Positions 7,410 through 18,086 are shown, counted from the first letter of the stretch. The stretch is 50,629 nt of DNA from Snodgrassella communis (GCF_914768045.1 NZ_CAJZCD010000011.1:1-50629), one strand, 5' to 3'. Numbers and translations are program-made. Notes: generated from the sequence alone by a model not told the origin.

Positions 7410-9788
7410 TTAGAACGTGGTTCCTAACTGGAACTGGAAGCGTTGTAGCTGGTCTTCCGGCTTTTTGTTAATCGGATAGGCATAACTGAATTTCAGTGGT
7501 CCCATCGGCGATAACCAAGTAATAGCTAAGCCAGCGGAGTAGCGCATTTCATTACCAAAACTAGATTTGTGTGTTTTGGAACCACCATATGGGTTTTTTT
7601 CATCAAAATAGTTGTAAGTTTTGTTATCCCATACGCTACCTGCATCTGCGAACATACTCAGACGGACAGTATGCTGGTCTTTAATTCCCGGCAATGGGAA
7701 CAACAACTCTGCGGTTGCAGTAGCAATGTAATTACCACCATAACTACTTGAATCATTGCTATAAGAACCGTCACTGTAACGGTTAAAGTATTTGGGACCA
7801 AGTGTACCAGATTCATAACCGCGCACTGAACCTAGACCACCACCATTAAAGGCATACATAAATGGCAATTCTTTGGTTTTACCATAGCCGTCTGCATAAC
7901 CAAGCTGACCATACAGCATAAAGGTAAAGTTTTTACTTAATGGAAAATACCAGCGTTGGTCATGGCTGATATTATAATATTGTAAATCACCACCTGGTAA
8001 ACCACTGTCAATATTAGCATTTATTATGTAGCCACGAGTCGGCCATACAGCACTGTCAGTAGTATTGCGTCCCCAGCCTACGGTACCTTTGAATATCCAG
8101 TTATCTTTACCATATTTCTGCACAAACTCAGCATAGCGTTGCGGTGCATAATCGCCATACAGGTTTACAGCCAGATGCTCGGCACCAAGGCTAAAATTCA
8201 CTCGGTCGTATTCAGTAATTGGCACCCCCATGGTCATAGCCGCGCCGATGGTGGTGGTTTTGTAATCCATGGAGTTACTATCGGATTTGCTGGGATTATA
8301 ACCACGATAGTACATGTTATAACCCAGACTGACGCCATCGGGAGTGAAATACGGATCGGTGAATGACAGGGCCGCAACCTGATTAACCTTGGAACGGGAT
8401 AGTTGCAGGCTGGCAGATTTGCCGGTACCGAACAGGTTATCTTGTGAAATACCTGCTGACAGCAACAGGCCATCATTTTGTGCCCAGCCTGCACCGACGT
8501 TGATGGAACCGGTTGAGCGTTCTTTGACGCTCACATCCAAGTCAACTTGATCTGGTGTGTCGGCAACGGGTTTGACATCTACCTGAGCATTATCAAAGTA
8601 GCCAAGCTGCTGGATACGCTCTTTGGAACGGTTAATTTTGGATACATCGTACGGAGCACGTTCCATTTGTCGCAATTCACGTCGTAATACTTCATCTCGG
8701 GTTTTGTTGTTACCAGTGATGTTGATCTGATTAACGTATACTTTACGGTCTGGTACGACGCTCAACACGAAATCTACGATATGGGTGTTTTCATCAGGTA
8801 TTGGGCGAATATTAACCTGACAAAAAGCATAGCCTGAACTACCCATTTTTTCTTGAATTGCCCTAATGGCTTCAATTAGCTGTGAGCGGTTATACCATTT
8901 ACCCTGTTTAATTTTAATCAGTTTCTGTAATGACTCTACCGGTACTTCGCGGGTATCGCCATTAACGGTTACTTTACCCCAGCGATAACGGTTTCCTTCA
9001 TCTACTGTGATATTAATCATCTGAGCCGATTTGTCTCCGCTGCTATTGACTTTGACATCGGCAATACGAAAATTCAGATAGCCATGATCCTGATAATAGT
9101 TATTAATTTTATCCAGATCCTGCTGTAACTGGGTATCGGAATAGCGGTCATCTCTGGTTAACCAGCTTGTCCAGCTTCTCTGGCTTAATGACATCTGGTT
9201 GCGCAAGGTATGTGCTGAAAACTGTTTGTTACCAGTAAAATTGATAGATTTGATGGTTGTGGTTGAACCTTCGTCAATTTTCAATTCAAGTGCGACACGA
9301 TTACGTTCCAGTCTGGTGACTTTAGGTGTGATTTTCACGGCATTTTTGCCGCGCTGACGATATGCATCCTGCAAACCGAGCATGGCCTGTTCTAGTGTAA
9401 CCGGATTAAATACGCGTGATTGACCTAAGCCAAAGCTACTTAGGTTTTTCTTGATGTCGTTATTGTTGATTGATTTGCCACCGGTAACATCGAAATTACT
9501 GATAATCGGCCGCTCAACTACTGTTAACAGCACCTGATTACCCATGGTTTCAACCCGCACATCATCAAAGAAACCTGTGGCATATAATCTTTTGATGATG
9601 TTTTCGCCTTCTGTATCGGTAAAGGTATCGCCAATTTTAACCGGCAGGTAACTGAAAACGGTTGTAGGAGCTGTACGCTGCAAACCTTCTACCCGAATGT
9701 CTTTTATGGTAAACGGTTGTACTGCTAAAGCCAGTGAGGACAGGCTCAGAGCCATTAAACTGACAGTAATCTGCTTTAATTTCATCAT
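7410..9788 (-). CDS. bamA: Outer-membrane assembly factor BamA
   Basis: Central beta-barrel subunit of the BAM complex that inserts outer-membrane proteins, including the autotransporter at the right edge of this window. The 792-residue precursor has a signal peptide ending near LSSLALA, five POTRA domains (FTIKDIRVEGLQRT begins POTRA1; VYVNQINITGNNKT begins POTRA5), and a C-terminal Omp85 barrel. The barrel carries the VRGYESGTLGP lid-lock motif and ends with a terminal Phe (LGTTF), the BAM recognition signal. Length matches Neisseria Omp85. rseP ends directly before its ATG-ATG start. Confidence 0.98.
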   Translation of the reverse strand: MMKLKQITVSLMALSLSSLALAVQPFTIKDIRVEGLQRTAPTTVFSYLPVKIGDTFTDTEGENIIKRLYATGFFDDVRVETMGNQVLLTVVERPIISNFDVTGGKSINNNDIKKNLSSFGLGQSRVFNPVTLEQAMLGLQDAYRQRGKNAVKITPKVTRLERNRVALELKIDEGSTTTIKSINFTGNKQFSAHTLRNQMSLSQRSWTSWLTRDDRYSDTQLQQDLDKINNYYQDHGYLNFRIADVKVNSSGDKSAQMINITVDEGNRYRWGKVTVNGDTREVPVESLQKLIKIKQGKWYNRSQLIEAIRAIQEKMGSSGYAFCQVNIRPIPDENTHIVDFVLSVVPDRKVYVNQINITGNNKTRDEVLRRELRQMERAPYDVSKINRSKERIQQLGYFDNAQVDVKPVADTPDQVDLDVSVKERSTGSINVGAGWAQNDGLLLSAGISQDNLFGTGKSASLQLSRSKVNQVAALSFTDPYFTPDGVSLGYNMYYRGYNPSKSDSNSMDYKTTTIGAAMTMGVPITEYDRVNFSLGAEHLAVNLYGDYAPQRYAEFVQKYGKDNWIFKGTVGWGRNTTDSAVWPTRGYIINANIDSGLPGGDLQYYNISHDQRWYFPLSKNFTFMLYGQLGYADGYGKTKELPFMYAFNGGGLGSVRGYESGTLGPKYFNRYSDGSYSNDSSSYGGNYIATATAELLFPLPGIKDQHTVRLSMFADAGSVWDNKTYNYFDEKNPYGGSKTHKSSFGNEMRYSAGLAITWLSPMGPLKFSYAYPINKKPEDQLQRFQFQLGTTF

Positions 9789-11129
9789 TCATCCAAACAA
9801 ACGGGTAATATCATTAAAGAAAGCCACCAGCATCAACATTAACATGGCAGCAATACCAAAACGCAGCCCTATTTCCTGTATACGTAAACTCAGAGGCTTG
9901 CCACGAATCCATTCGATCGCATAATACAGTAAATGCCCTCCATCTAACACGGGAACGGGTAATAAATTTAGCACCCCAAGGCTTACGCTGACGAGGGCTA
10001 GAAATTCTGTATAGCTCTGCCAGCCTATCGCTGCGGTTTTGCCAGCTACGTCGGCGATAGTCAAAGGACCGGAAAGATAATGCAGTGATGCCTGACCGGT
10101 GAGTAACTTGGCAAACATGGAAAGGGTTAGTGTAATGTAATCCCATGTACGCTGCATAGCCAGTTGTACTGACTGAAAAAAGCTAGGCTGGTAATGCCGG
10201 CGAATCTGGGCATCCCATGCTTTATCACGCATGGCTCCTACACCAACCTGCCCGATGATGGTACCATTTTCTAGTACTGAATCCGGCCGTAAACTGGTTT
10301 GCAGTGTCTGTCCGCTACGCTGATAGGTAATGTCCAGTTTAGCGCCAGCACTGGCACGGATACTGTCCACCCAATCCTGCCAGTTTATCAGTTTGCGACC
10401 ATTAATGGTTAACAAGGTATCACCGGTACGCAGACCCGCTTTTGCGGCCACACTATCGGGTACAACCATGCCTATTTGGTTGATAACTTTAAAAGGCATG
10501 ATACCCAAATAACTGGTTTTGGCAACATTATCTGCGGCATCCGTACCAGCAATATTCAGCTGCCGCTGCGCTGGCTGTCCTGCGGCCGTAATGACATCAA
10601 CCCGGACTTTACCACTATCCAGATTGAGCATGATTTTTGCCTGAGCATCTGTCCACTCAGTTACTGTTTGCCCATTCACGCTAATGATGCGGTCACCAGA
10701 CTGGAAACCTGCGTCTGCGGCTACACTTGCCGGTTCGACTATGCCAATCCAAGGACGAATCTGGGTAATGCCACCTATACTAAAACTGGCCGCATAAAGC
10801 ATTACTGCTAATATCAGGTTCGTTAGTGGGCCGGCAACAACAATTGCAATGCGTTTTAGCGGATGTTGCTGGTCAAAAGCGTAGGGCAAATCAGCTTCAC
10901 TAACATCGCCTTCACGGGTATCAACCATTTTAACATAGCCACCAAGGGGGATTGGTGCCAGACACCATTCGATGTTGGCGCGCTTTATGCAGAAAAATGG
11001 TTTACCAAAACCAATGCTAAAACGCAGTACTTTAACTCCGCACCAGCGTGCTACCACCAGATGGCCTAATTCATGCAAACTTACCAACAGTAAAATCGCT
11101 ACGATAAAAGCAACAATGGTTAATAACAT
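9789..11129 (-). CDS. rseP: Site-2 membrane zinc protease RseP
   Basis: Intramembrane metalloprotease that cleaves membrane-bound anti-sigma factors and signal peptides after site-1 cleavage. The 446-residue protein has the zinc motif HELGH (residues 19-23) in the first membrane helix. Two tandem PDZ domains in the periplasmic loop show [18 protein letters not shown] and [18 protein letters not shown]. The second active-site segment is [13 protein letters not shown] near residue 390. Its stop abuts bamA and its start lies 14 bases after the dxr stop. The substrate in this organism is unknown. Confidence 0.96.
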   Translation of the reverse strand: MLLTIVAFIVAILLLVSLHELGHLVVARWCGVKVLRFSIGFGKPFFCIKRANIEWCLAPIPLGGYVKMVDTREGDVSEADLPYAFDQQHPLKRIAIVVAGPLTNLILAVMLYAASFSIGGITQIRPWIGIVEPASVAADAGFQSGDRIISVNGQTVTEWTDAQAKIMLNLDSGKVRVDVITAAGQPAQRQLNIAGTDAADNVAKTSYLGIMPFKVINQIGMVVPDSVAAKAGLRTGDTLLTINGRKLINWQDWVDSIRASAGAKLDITYQRSGQTLQTSLRPDSVLENGTIIGQVGVGAMRDKAWDAQIRRHYQPSFFQSVQLAMQRTWDYITLTLSMFAKLLTGQASLHYLSGPLTIADVAGKTAAIGWQSYTEFLALVSVSLGVLNLLPVPVLDGGHLLYYAIEWIRGKPLSLRIQEIGLRFGIAAMLMLMLVAFFNDITRLFG

Positions 11130-11143
11130 GGTTTATCCTGTTC

Positions 11144-12346
11144 TTATCTGGCAGCTCGGCTGGCTACCCATGTTCTGGCTATACTACGCACCTGTGCATC
11201 CAGCAGTAATAACTCCTCTATGGATGACGCAGATTGTCCGCTGAAGTGTTGCAAGCAACTATCTGAAACAGATGCCAGATCTGTGAAACGAATAAGCCCA
11301 TTCAGAAAGGCGTCCACTGCAATTTCATTTGCCGCGTTCAGTATACAGGAGCTGGCAGCATGGCCACTATGTAATACATCATAGGCCAGTTTCAGGCATG
11401 GAAAGCGTACCAAATCTGGTGCCAAGAAGTTTAAGCCACTTAGACGGGTAAAATCCAGCTGTTTAACGCCTGACTCAATTCTTGCTGGCAAACCCAGACA
11501 ATGCGCAATTGGAATACGCATATCCGGTTCACCCATTTGTGCTAACACTGAACCATCTATGTAACGCACCATACTGTGTATCACACTTTGCGGATGGATA
11601 ACGACTTCCAGCTGTTTGGCAGTGGCATTAAACAGCCAACGGGCTTCTATTAATTCCAGCCCTTTGTTCATCATGCTGGCTGAATCAACGGAAATTTTGC
11701 GCCCCATTTGCCAGTTAGGATGTCGTATCGCGGCTTCTGGGGTTATGGCAGCAAAATCTGCCAGTGCGGTATGCAGGAAAGGGCCGCCCGATGCAGTTAA
11801 AATCAGCGATGCCACTCCTGCCTGTTTCAGATCACCCTGATAGTCTGCCGGCAAAGCCTGAAAAATGGCGTTGTGTTCACTGTCAACCGGTAACAGACGT
11901 GCACCATTTTGCTGTACAGTTTGCATAAATAATGCACCGGCAACTACCAGTGTTTCTTTGTTTGCCAGATAAATGGTTTTACCTGCTTTGGCTGCGGCCA
12001 GAGTAGGCTTTAGCCCAGCAGCACCGACAATAGCAGCCATCACTGCATCAGTTTCACTGGCCTGAGCGACATCACATAAAGCCTGCTCACCGAATAATAC
12101 TTCGGTAGCTACGGCAGCAGCCTGTAATTGTACTTGCAGAACGCTTGCCTGTGTTGCAGAGGCAACTACAGCATAAACTGGCTGAAAACGGATACATAAT
12201 TCTGCCAGACGATCAATCTGCTGGTATGCAGTCAGCGCAAAAACAGTAAACCGTTCGGGATGGCGGGCAATAACATCCAGGGTACTCAGACCAATACTTC
12301 CAGTAGCTCCAAGGATGGTTATGGACGTTGGATTACAACCATTCAT
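11144..12346 (-). CDS. dxr: 1-deoxy-D-xylulose 5-phosphate reductoisomerase
   Basis: NADPH-dependent second enzyme of the MEP isoprenoid pathway, making 2-C-methyl-D-erythritol 4-phosphate in the cytoplasm. The 400-residue protein shows the Rossmann motif ITILGATGSIGLSTLDV, the substrate/metal segment ANKETLVVAG and PVDSEHNAIFQ, and the loop region HPNWQMGRKISVDSASMMNK. Its ATG overlaps the cdsA stop by one base (TGATG). The pathway links to UppS two genes upstream, which uses the isoprenoid products. Confidence 0.97.
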   Translation of the reverse strand: MNGCNPTSITILGATGSIGLSTLDVIARHPERFTVFALTAYQQIDRLAELCIRFQPVYAVVASATQASVLQVQLQAAAVATEVLFGEQALCDVAQASETDAVMAAIVGAAGLKPTLAAAKAGKTIYLANKETLVVAGALFMQTVQQNGARLLPVDSEHNAIFQALPADYQGDLKQAGVASLILTASGGPFLHTALADFAAITPEAAIRHPNWQMGRKISVDSASMMNKGLELIEARWLFNATAKQLEVVIHPQSVIHSMVRYIDGSVLAQMGEPDMRIPIAHCLGLPARIESGVKQLDFTRLSGLNFLAPDLVRFPCLKLAYDVLHSGHAASSCILNAANEIAVDAFLNGLIRFTDLASVSDSCLQHFSGQSASSIEELLLLDAQVRSIARTWVASRAAR

Positions 12347-13161
12347 CAGGAAATCACTTTACTAAAACAGGCCAATAAGGCTGCATAAACGCTTAGTACG
12401 GCAATCAGAGAATCGACCCGGTCAAATACTCCGCCATGGCCGGGTAAAAGCTGGCTGCTGTCTTTTACCCCTCCGGCGCGCTTGAGCCAGCTTTCCAACA
12501 AATCGCCACAAATACTCACAGCAGTCAGAACCACTGCAAGGCACAGGGTTTGCCACCAAGGTAAGGTAATGGGCAACCAGCCTTGCTGTTGTAGGACAAT
12601 TGTATAGATAGCAACGCAGATAACTGCACCAATCGCACCTTCCCAGCTTTTATTCGGGCTAATTGTTGGTGCCAGTTTGCGTTTACCCACAGCCCTTCCG
12701 ACGAAATAGGCTGCTATATCGGCAATCCACACTAGTGCCATGATCGATAGCAGGGTGGTGGCTGCGGTGATATCTGCTCGCAGTGATATTAAGGCTTGCC
12801 AGAAAGGTATCATTAATAGCCAGCCAATCAGTATACCAATGAGGTTTGGCCTGATTGTCCATTTAAATTTTAACCAGACTGGTACGATAATCAGCCAAAA
12901 TAGCAATACCGTTATCTGTATCCACAGTGGCAATGCAGTCTGGTGATAAGAGAAATAAAGATAACATCCTCCTGCTGCGCTCAATAGCAGATAGAGAGCA
13001 TTCTGGATGCTAGAAAAATGAACAATACGGGCATATTCCCATAATGCCAGTAATGCGATCAGACCACTGAAAGCAGCCCATAGGTTGTTGTTAGCCCCAA
13101 ACAACATACCTATCATTAGGGGCAATAAAATCAATGCAGTGAGAATACGTTGTTTGAGCAT
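12346..13161 (-). CDS. cdsA: Phosphatidate cytidylyltransferase CdsA
   Basis: Makes CDP-diacylglycerol from phosphatidic acid and CTP in the inner membrane, feeding phospholipid synthesis. The 271-residue protein has about eight hydrophobic segments and the CDS signature near the C-terminus: SICGDLLESWLKRAGGVKDS followed by LPGHGGVFDRVDS. I chose ATG at 13161 (MLKQRILTALIL). It lies four bases after the uppS stop and starts with a membrane helix, while the upstream extension in this frame only overlaps uppS. Confidence 0.95.
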   Translation of the reverse strand: MLKQRILTALILLPLMIGMLFGANNNLWAAFSGLIALLALWEYARIVHFSSIQNALYLLLSAAGGCYLYFSYHQTALPLWIQITVLLFWLIIVPVWLKFKWTIRPNLIGILIGWLLMIPFWQALISLRADITAATTLLSIMALVWIADIAAYFVGRAVGKRKLAPTISPNKSWEGAIGAVICVAIYTIVLQQQGWLPITLPWWQTLCLAVVLTAVSICGDLLESWLKRAGGVKDSSQLLPGHGGVFDRVDSLIAVLSVYAALLACFSKVIS

Positions 13162-13165
13162 AAAA

Positions 13166-13915
13166 TCAAGGACGCTGTTGGGTAGGAGGCAACTGCTCCG
13201 AAGTTCTGCCAAACCGTCGCTCCCGCACCTGATAGGAGCGGATAGCTGTATCCAGTTGGGATTCATCAAAATCAGGCCACAGAACTGGCGTGAAATACAA
13301 CTCGGTATAAGCCAGTTGCCATAGAAGAAAATTACTGATGCGTGTTTCGCCACCAGTTCGGATAAACAGGTCTGGTTCTGGCGCATCGCCAAGTGACAAA
13401 TATGGAAGAATACTGGTCTCAGTCAGCTCGGTGATACCCGTCGCAATAGCTTGATTAGCGGCCTGCAAAAAATCCCAGCGACCACCATAATCAGCAGCAA
13501 TTGTCAGTGTAAGACCGGTATTAGCGGCTGTTAATGCTTCGGCATCTTCGATACCACGTACGATTTCTGCTGCAAAACGGCTACGATCGCCAATAACACG
13601 CAGACGCAGGTTATTCTTATGCAGTTTTTGTACCCGTTTTTGCAGTGATTGCAAAAACAGATTCATAAGAAAATTAACTTCTTCAATCGGTCGACGCCAG
13701 TTTTCGGTAGAAAAAGCAAAGACGGTCAGATACTCTACGCCCATACGTGAACAATTGGCGGTCATTTCTTCCAAAATTTCCAGACCTTTTTTATGCCCCA
13801 TTATACGAGGCATAAAACGCTTTTTAGCCCAGCGCCCGTTACCATCCATGATAACGGCTATGTGACGCGGAATTTCGGTGTGATCAGGTACGCTTTGGGT
13901 ACTACTGTTAGTCAA
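13166..13915 (-). CDS. uppS: Undecaprenyl diphosphate synthase
   Basis: cis-prenyltransferase that condenses eight IPP units onto FPP to give the C55 lipid carrier for peptidoglycan and O-antigen. The 249-residue protein carries the catalytic motif HIAVIMDGNGRWAKKR with D24, and the C-terminal IRTGGETRISNFLLWQLAYTE signature. It follows frr by 28 bases and precedes cdsA by four bases. Confidence 0.97.
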   Translation of the reverse strand: MTNSSTQSVPDHTEIPRHIAVIMDGNGRWAKKRFMPRIMGHKKGLEILEEMTANCSRMGVEYLTVFAFSTENWRRPIEEVNFLMNLFLQSLQKRVQKLHKNNLRLRVIGDRSRFAAEIVRGIEDAEALTAANTGLTLTIAADYGGRWDFLQAANQAIATGITELTETSILPYLSLGDAPEPDLFIRTGGETRISNFLLWQLAYTELYFTPVLWPDFDESQLDTAIRSYQVRERRFGRTSEQLPPTQQRP

Positions 13916-13943
13916 AACACATCCTTTACGTCAATTAAAAGGT

Positions 13944-14501
13944 TTAGATTGCCATCAGGTCGGCCTCTTTGGTGGCCAGCATTTTATCAATTTCAGCAAT
14001 GTATTTATCGGTAAGCTTCTGAATTGCCTCTTCGCCACGATGTGCTTCATCTTCACTGATTTCTTTGTCCTTAAGCAGGCGCTTGAGATCATTATTGGCA
14101 TCACGACGGACATTGCGGACAACTACCCGGCCATCTTCAACTTCACCGCGAACTACTTTAATCAGATCTTTACGACGCTCTTCCGTGAGCATGGGCATTG
14201 GCACCCGAATTAGGTCTCCCATGGCTGCCGGATTCAGACCAAGATTGGAGTTGCGAATTGCTTTTTCAATAACGGCAGCCATTTTGCTTTCATAAGGTTT
14301 CACCCCTATGGTACGCGCGTCCAGTAAAGTTACGCTGGCAACCTGACTAACTGAAACCATGCTTCCGTAATATTCTACTTCAACCTGATCAAGTATCCCG
14401 GTATGAGCGCGACCCGTGCGGACTTTGGACAGATTATCGCGCAATACCTCAAGGGATTTCTGCATTTTGGTTTCAGCGGTGTGTTGAATTTCGTTAATCA
14501 T
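13944..14501 (-). CDS. frr: Ribosome recycling factor
   Basis: Splits post-termination ribosomes together with EF-G. The 185-residue protein matches the family length when started at the ATG at 14501, which has ACAGGA seven bases upstream. The ATG two codons earlier is too close to that site. It shows the family features [13 protein letters not shown] and the helical ending [11 protein letters not shown]-like ([14 protein letters not shown]). Its place between pyrH and uppS is conserved in many proteobacteria. Confidence 0.96.
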   Translation of the reverse strand: MINEIQHTAETKMQKSLEVLRDNLSKVRTGRAHTGILDQVEVEYYGSMVSVSQVASVTLLDARTIGVKPYESKMAAVIEKAIRNSNLGLNPAAMGDLIRVPMPMLTEERRKDLIKVVRGEVEDGRVVVRNVRRDANNDLKRLLKDKEISEDEAHRGEEAIQKLTDKYIAEIDKMLATKEADLMAI

Positions 14502-14632
14502 GAGCATTCCTGTCTGAACTGGTTGCATCTATTTCAATTTTTTCAAAATTTCTGCTACCAGAAAATGGCAAACGCGCATACTAACGCAGTTATACGCGTT
14601 ACCACAAGTTTAGTTAAGCATTCTGGTAAGTT

Positions 14633-15352
14633 TTATACGTGGACTAATGTACCTTCATCCTCGCCCATAATGACATTTTTCAGTGCACCTGATTTAAATA
14701 TACCAAATACTACGATATTTAATTTCTGCTCCCGGCATAAGGCAAATGCAGTAGCATCCATCACTTTCAGGTTCTGACTAATCGCATCATCAAAGGTGAT
14801 CTCCTGATAGCGTCTGGCTTCAGGGTCGACCTTGGGGTCGGCAGTATACACACCATCTACGTTGGTTGCTTTTAACATAATATCACAATTCATTTCTACA
14901 CCGCGCAGGCTGGCTGCTGTATCCGTGGTGAAAAATGGGTTACCGGTTCCCGCGGCAAAAATCACCACCTTACCTTCTTCCAAATACTGAATGGCTTTGG
15001 GACGGGCATAGGTTTCTGCCACCTGCTGCATACTCAGTGCAGACTGAACGCGTGCTTTAACGTGCTGGCTTTCAAACGCCTCTTTCAATGCCAGTGCATT
15101 CATCACGGTTGCCATCATACCCATGTAATCGGCTGTGGCACGCTCCATGCCTTTGGCTGACTGTGCCATACCACGAAAGATGTTACCACCACCAATAACA
15201 ATAGCCACTTCTACGCCCATATCGACCACTTCCTTGACCTGTGCGGTGATTTGCATAATGGTATCACGATTGATACCGAAAGCATCAGGACCCATCAGGG
15301 ATTCACCGGATAGTTTCAATAATACACGCTTGTATTTAGCTGGTTTAGTCAT
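14633..15352 (-). CDS. pyrH: Uridylate kinase PyrH
   Basis: Phosphorylates UMP to UDP in pyrimidine nucleotide synthesis; a hexameric amino-acid-kinase-fold enzyme, not related to eukaryotic UMP kinases. It shows [14 protein letters not shown] at the N-terminus, [10 protein letters not shown] for nucleotide binding, and [16 protein letters not shown] plus [14 protein letters not shown] near the C-terminus. I prefer ATG at 15352 (239 residues) because the AGAAAG site is well spaced for it and too close for the ATG at 15358. Confidence 0.96.
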   Translation of the reverse strand: MTKPAKYKRVLLKLSGESLMGPDAFGINRDTIMQITAQVKEVVDMGVEVAIVIGGGNIFRGMAQSAKGMERATADYMGMMATVMNALALKEAFESQHVKARVQSALSMQQVAETYARPKAIQYLEEGKVVIFAAGTGNPFFTTDTAASLRGVEMNCDIMLKATNVDGVYTADPKVDPEARRYQEITFDDAISQNLKVMDATAFALCREQKLNIVVFGIFKSGALKNVIMGEDEGTLVHV

Positions 15353-15465
15353 GATCATTCTTTCTGTCAGTTTGCCATTAAATAGTTAACAGCTAGCACT
15401 ATAATTTTCAAAGGATAAGGGAACTTTTATTTCAGCTATCTCAATCAGAGATAAACAGATAACTC

Positions 15466-15506
15466 AAAAAAAAGCACCCTGATTCAGGATTCTGAATCCA
15501 GAGTGC
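15466..15506 (-). terminator. Intrinsic terminator after tsf
   Basis: On the minus strand a long stem (GCACTCTGGATTCAG / CTGAATCAGGGTGC, one mismatch and one bulge) is followed by eight Ts. It lies 18 bases after the tsf stop and should separate rpsB-tsf from pyrH, at least partly. Confidence 0.85.
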
Positions 15507-15523
15507 CCATGGCATTAATGGCC

Positions 15524-16396
15524 TTATACTTTAGAAGCAGCAGCCACTTCGGCAGCGTAATCTACTTCTTTTTTCTCAATACCTTCGCCAACGTGGAAAG
15601 CAACAAAACGGTTTATTTCAGCATTCTGCTCTTTCAGGAATTTTTCTACAGTCTGATCAGGGTTGATAACAAACTGCTGTCCCAGCAGGGTTACTTCCGC
15701 CAAGAACTTCTGCACGCGACCTTCTACCATTTTTTCAATGATATTTGCCGGTTTACCGGAGGCAGCAGCCTGCTCTTCATAGATGTGGCGTTCTTTAGCT
15801 ACAACTTCTGGATCTACTTCAGCAGCAGAAACGCATTGTGGCTTGGAAGCAGCAATATGCATCGCTACCTGACGGATAGCCTGAGTATCGCCACCTTTAT
15901 GTTCAACCAACACGCCGATTTTGGTACCGTGCATATAAGTAACCAGACTATTGTCGGTTTCAATGCGTTCGAAACGACGGACAGTGATATTTTCACCCAG
16001 TTTGGCAATAACGGCTTTACGTGCTTCTTCAATAGTTACGCCATCATCAGTTTTGGCTTCAGACAGAGCTTCCAGAGTAGCAGGGTTGTGTACGGCTACG
16101 GCTTTGGCCACAGCCTGAGCAAATGCCATAAAGCTGGCATCTTTGGCTACGAAGTCTGTTTCACAGTTAATTTCGGCAACAGCTCCTACTTTGCCATCTA
16201 CGTATTCGGCAACTACACCTTCTGCCGCAGTACGGCCGGCCAGTTTACCAGCTTTGGCACCGGATTTGATGCGCAGAATTTCTTCTGCTTTTTCCATGTT
16301 ACCTTCGGCTTCTACCAGTGCTTTTTTGCACTCCATCATGCCCAAACCGGTAGCAGCACGCAAATCACCTACCATTTTTGCAGTAATTGCAGCCAT
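15524..16396 (-). CDS. tsf: Elongation factor Ts
   Basis: Nucleotide exchange factor for EF-Tu. The 290-residue protein has the N-terminal UBA-like part with [16 protein letters not shown], the TDFVA motif ([10 protein letters not shown]) that contacts EF-Tu, and two core subdomains. The C-terminus carries an EF-Ts signature ([14 protein letters not shown]). It sits 111 bases after rpsB, with a hairpin in the gap that may tune the S2:EF-Ts ratio. Confidence 0.97.
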   Translation of the reverse strand: MAAITAKMVGDLRAATGLGMMECKKALVEAEGNMEKAEEILRIKSGAKAGKLAGRTAAEGVVAEYVDGKVGAVAEINCETDFVAKDASFMAFAQAVAKAVAVHNPATLEALSEAKTDDGVTIEEARKAVIAKLGENITVRRFERIETDNSLVTYMHGTKIGVLVEHKGGDTQAIRQVAMHIAASKPQCVSAAEVDPEVVAKERHIYEEQAAASGKPANIIEKMVEGRVQKFLAEVTLLGQQFVINPDQTVEKFLKEQNAEINRFVAFHVGEGIEKKEVDYAAEVAAASKV

Positions 16397-16455
16397 GTTT
16401 TACTCCTTAAACTTGATTATGCTCAGCCGAATGGATATCTGGCTGAAAATTGTTC

Positions 16456-16479
16456 AAAAAAAGGGGCACTAACGTCCCC
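16456..16479 (-). terminator. Attenuator-like hairpin between rpsB and tsf
   Basis: A minus-strand hairpin, GGGGAC-GTTA-GTGCCCC with one bulged base, is followed by seven Ts, directly downstream of rpsB. Since tsf follows without an obvious promoter, partial read-through is the likely arrangement, as known between rpsB and tsf in E. coli. Confidence 0.65.
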
Positions 16480-16507
16480 TTCTTTTACAAAGATGCGAGA
16501 TAACTGA

Positions 16508-17254
16508 TTATTCAGCAGCAGCAGTCTGTTTTTCTTCAGCAGCCTGTGCAGCCTGAACCACTTCTTGTAAAGACTGGGCTTTACCTTCCAAAATGGCATC
16601 AGCAATACCACGACAATACAGACGGATTGCCTTGGCAGAGTCATCATTACCCGGAATCACATATTTAACATCATCAGGGCTGTTGTTGGTATCAACGACA
16701 GCAATAACCGGAATACCCAGTTTAGCTGCCTCTACCAGTGTGCCTTTCTGATAGCCGGTATCAATAACAAAAATCGCATCCGGCAAGCCTTTCATGTCTT
16801 TGATACCACCTAAAGAACGTTCCAGCTTGGCCACTTCGCGCTGCATTTCCAGCACTTCTTTTTTACCGTAACCGGCTTCTGTGGCATTTTCCAGCGCAGC
16901 AGTTTTTTCTTCCAGACGTTTGATAGACTGTTTTACGGTTTTGTAGTTGGTAAGCATACCGCCCAGCCAGCGGTGATCTACGTAAGGCGCACCAGCACGG
17001 GTAGCTTCTTCCTTAACGATATCACGAGCCTGACGTTTGGTACCTACAAACAGAACAGTACCTTTGTTGGCAGCCAGACGGCGCACAACATCCTGCGCTT
17101 CTACAAATAGTGGCAGGGTTTTTTCCAGATTAATGATATGAATTTTGTTACGCGAACCGAAAATATACTCAGCCATTTTCGGGTTCCAGTAACGGGTCTG
17201 ATGACCAAAGTGTACGCCGGCTTCCAGCATCTGGCGCATGGTAATTTGTGACAT
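16508..17254 (-). CDS. rpsB: 30S ribosomal protein S2
   Basis: Small-subunit protein that binds late in assembly near S1. The 248-residue protein starts [20 protein letters not shown] and has the S2 signatures [20 protein letters not shown] and [14 protein letters not shown], plus [17 protein letters not shown] near the end. It is the first gene of the long minus-strand block. It has its own promoter and an untranslated leader of about 110 bases. Confidence 0.98.
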   Translation of the reverse strand: MSQITMRQMLEAGVHFGHQTRYWNPKMAEYIFGSRNKIHIINLEKTLPLFVEAQDVVRRLAANKGTVLFVGTKRQARDIVKEEATRAGAPYVDHRWLGGMLTNYKTVKQSIKRLEEKTAALENATEAGYGKKEVLEMQREVAKLERSLGGIKDMKGLPDAIFVIDTGYQKGTLVEAAKLGIPVIAVVDTNNSPDDVKYVIPGNDDSAKAIRLYCRGIADAILEGKAQSLQEVVQAAQAAEEKQTAAAE

Positions 17255-17400
17255 AATTCGATCCTTAAAGGGTTAAAGCCTGACACCGCCACGCATAGAA
17301 CTCTGCAATAGAGCACCCTTTCGCGTACGATGCGAGCGTTACTAAATTTTTTACTAAGGTAAAACCATGGAATAATACAGGAAAAAGTACATTTTCACAA
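17255..17400 (-). promoter_or_regulatory. rpsB promoter and structured leader
   Basis: The minus strand carries -35 TTGTGA (17400-17395), a 17-base spacer and -10 TATTAT (17377-17372). The transcript would have a leader of about 110 bases before the rpsB ATG, with a CTCT/AGAG hairpin and G/C-rich segments near 17285-17335. S2 represses its own mRNA through such a leader in E. coli. Equivalent control here is inference. Confidence 0.6.
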
Positions 17401-17471
17401 GTACAGCAATTCACACTCCCTTGACGAGTTCCGACTAAAACCATTGTATATAAATTTGTTAGTTTAAATTC

Positions 17472-18086
17472 ATGTCTACTCACACCGATAAACAACAATT
17501 ACGGCACCTGCTGCGCCAACGCAGGAAAGCATTAAGTAAAAAGACGCGTCGATTAGCTACAAAGAAAATCAACCGCCTCTTATATCCATTTATCCGTCGC
17601 CAGAAACGCATAGCTGTATACTGGGCTGTTGGTAGTGAATTATCTTTATGGTCATTAATAGTAACGGCTCAGAAACGCGGTGCACAGGTATATTTACCTT
17701 ATATTGAACCTAAAAAACGCCAGTTATGGTTTACACCCTGCCCTCGTTTGCCTCGCCATCATGCTACTGTTCGTTACCTGAATCTGCTTCAGCAGCATAC
17801 CGGCAAGCATAAAATACCGCAGTTTAATGGCCGAAAAATTCGGGCACGCTATTTGCATACTCTGCTGGTACCGTTACTTGGTATCGATCATCTGGGTAAT
17901 CGACTTGGGCAAGGAGGGGGTTATTATGATGCAACACTGGCAAAATCTTGTCAGCGTCAGCCTTTATTAGTAGGTGTTGGCTTTAGCTGTCAGCAAGTGA
18001 ATATAATCCAATCAGAAAATCATGATATTAATATACCCATATTTGTCAGTGAATATGGCTACCAATACTTGGGCGGAAAGCATTAA
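17472..18086 (+). CDS. 5-formyltetrahydrofolate cyclo-ligase
   Basis: Recycles 5-formyl-THF to 5,10-methenyl-THF with ATP in the cytoplasm. The 204-residue protein has an Arg/Lys-rich N-terminal helix region (LRHLLRQRRKALSKKTRR), the IAVYWAVGSELSLW segment, and the family signature NRLGQGGGYYDATLA that binds folate and ATP, followed by LLVGVGFSCQQ. It is divergent from rpsB. The N-terminus is unusually basic. Homologs are called ygfA or fau. Confidence 0.92.
   Translation: MSTHTDKQQLRHLLRQRRKALSKKTRRLATKKINRLLYPFIRRQKRIAVYWAVGSELSLWSLIVTAQKRGAQVYLPYIEPKKRQLWFTPCPRLPRHHATVRYLNLLQQHTGKHKIPQFNGRKIRARYLHTLLVPLLGIDHLGNRLGQGGGYYDATLAKSCQRQPLLVGVGFSCQQVNIIQSENHDINIPIFVSEYGYQYLGGKH

Noticed and set aside
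17255-17471. 6S RNA next to the 5-formyl-THF cyclo-ligase, as in E. coli ssrS-ygfA
   Set aside because: The gap is short, is accounted for by the rpsB promoter and leader, and lacks the 6S long-stem pattern.
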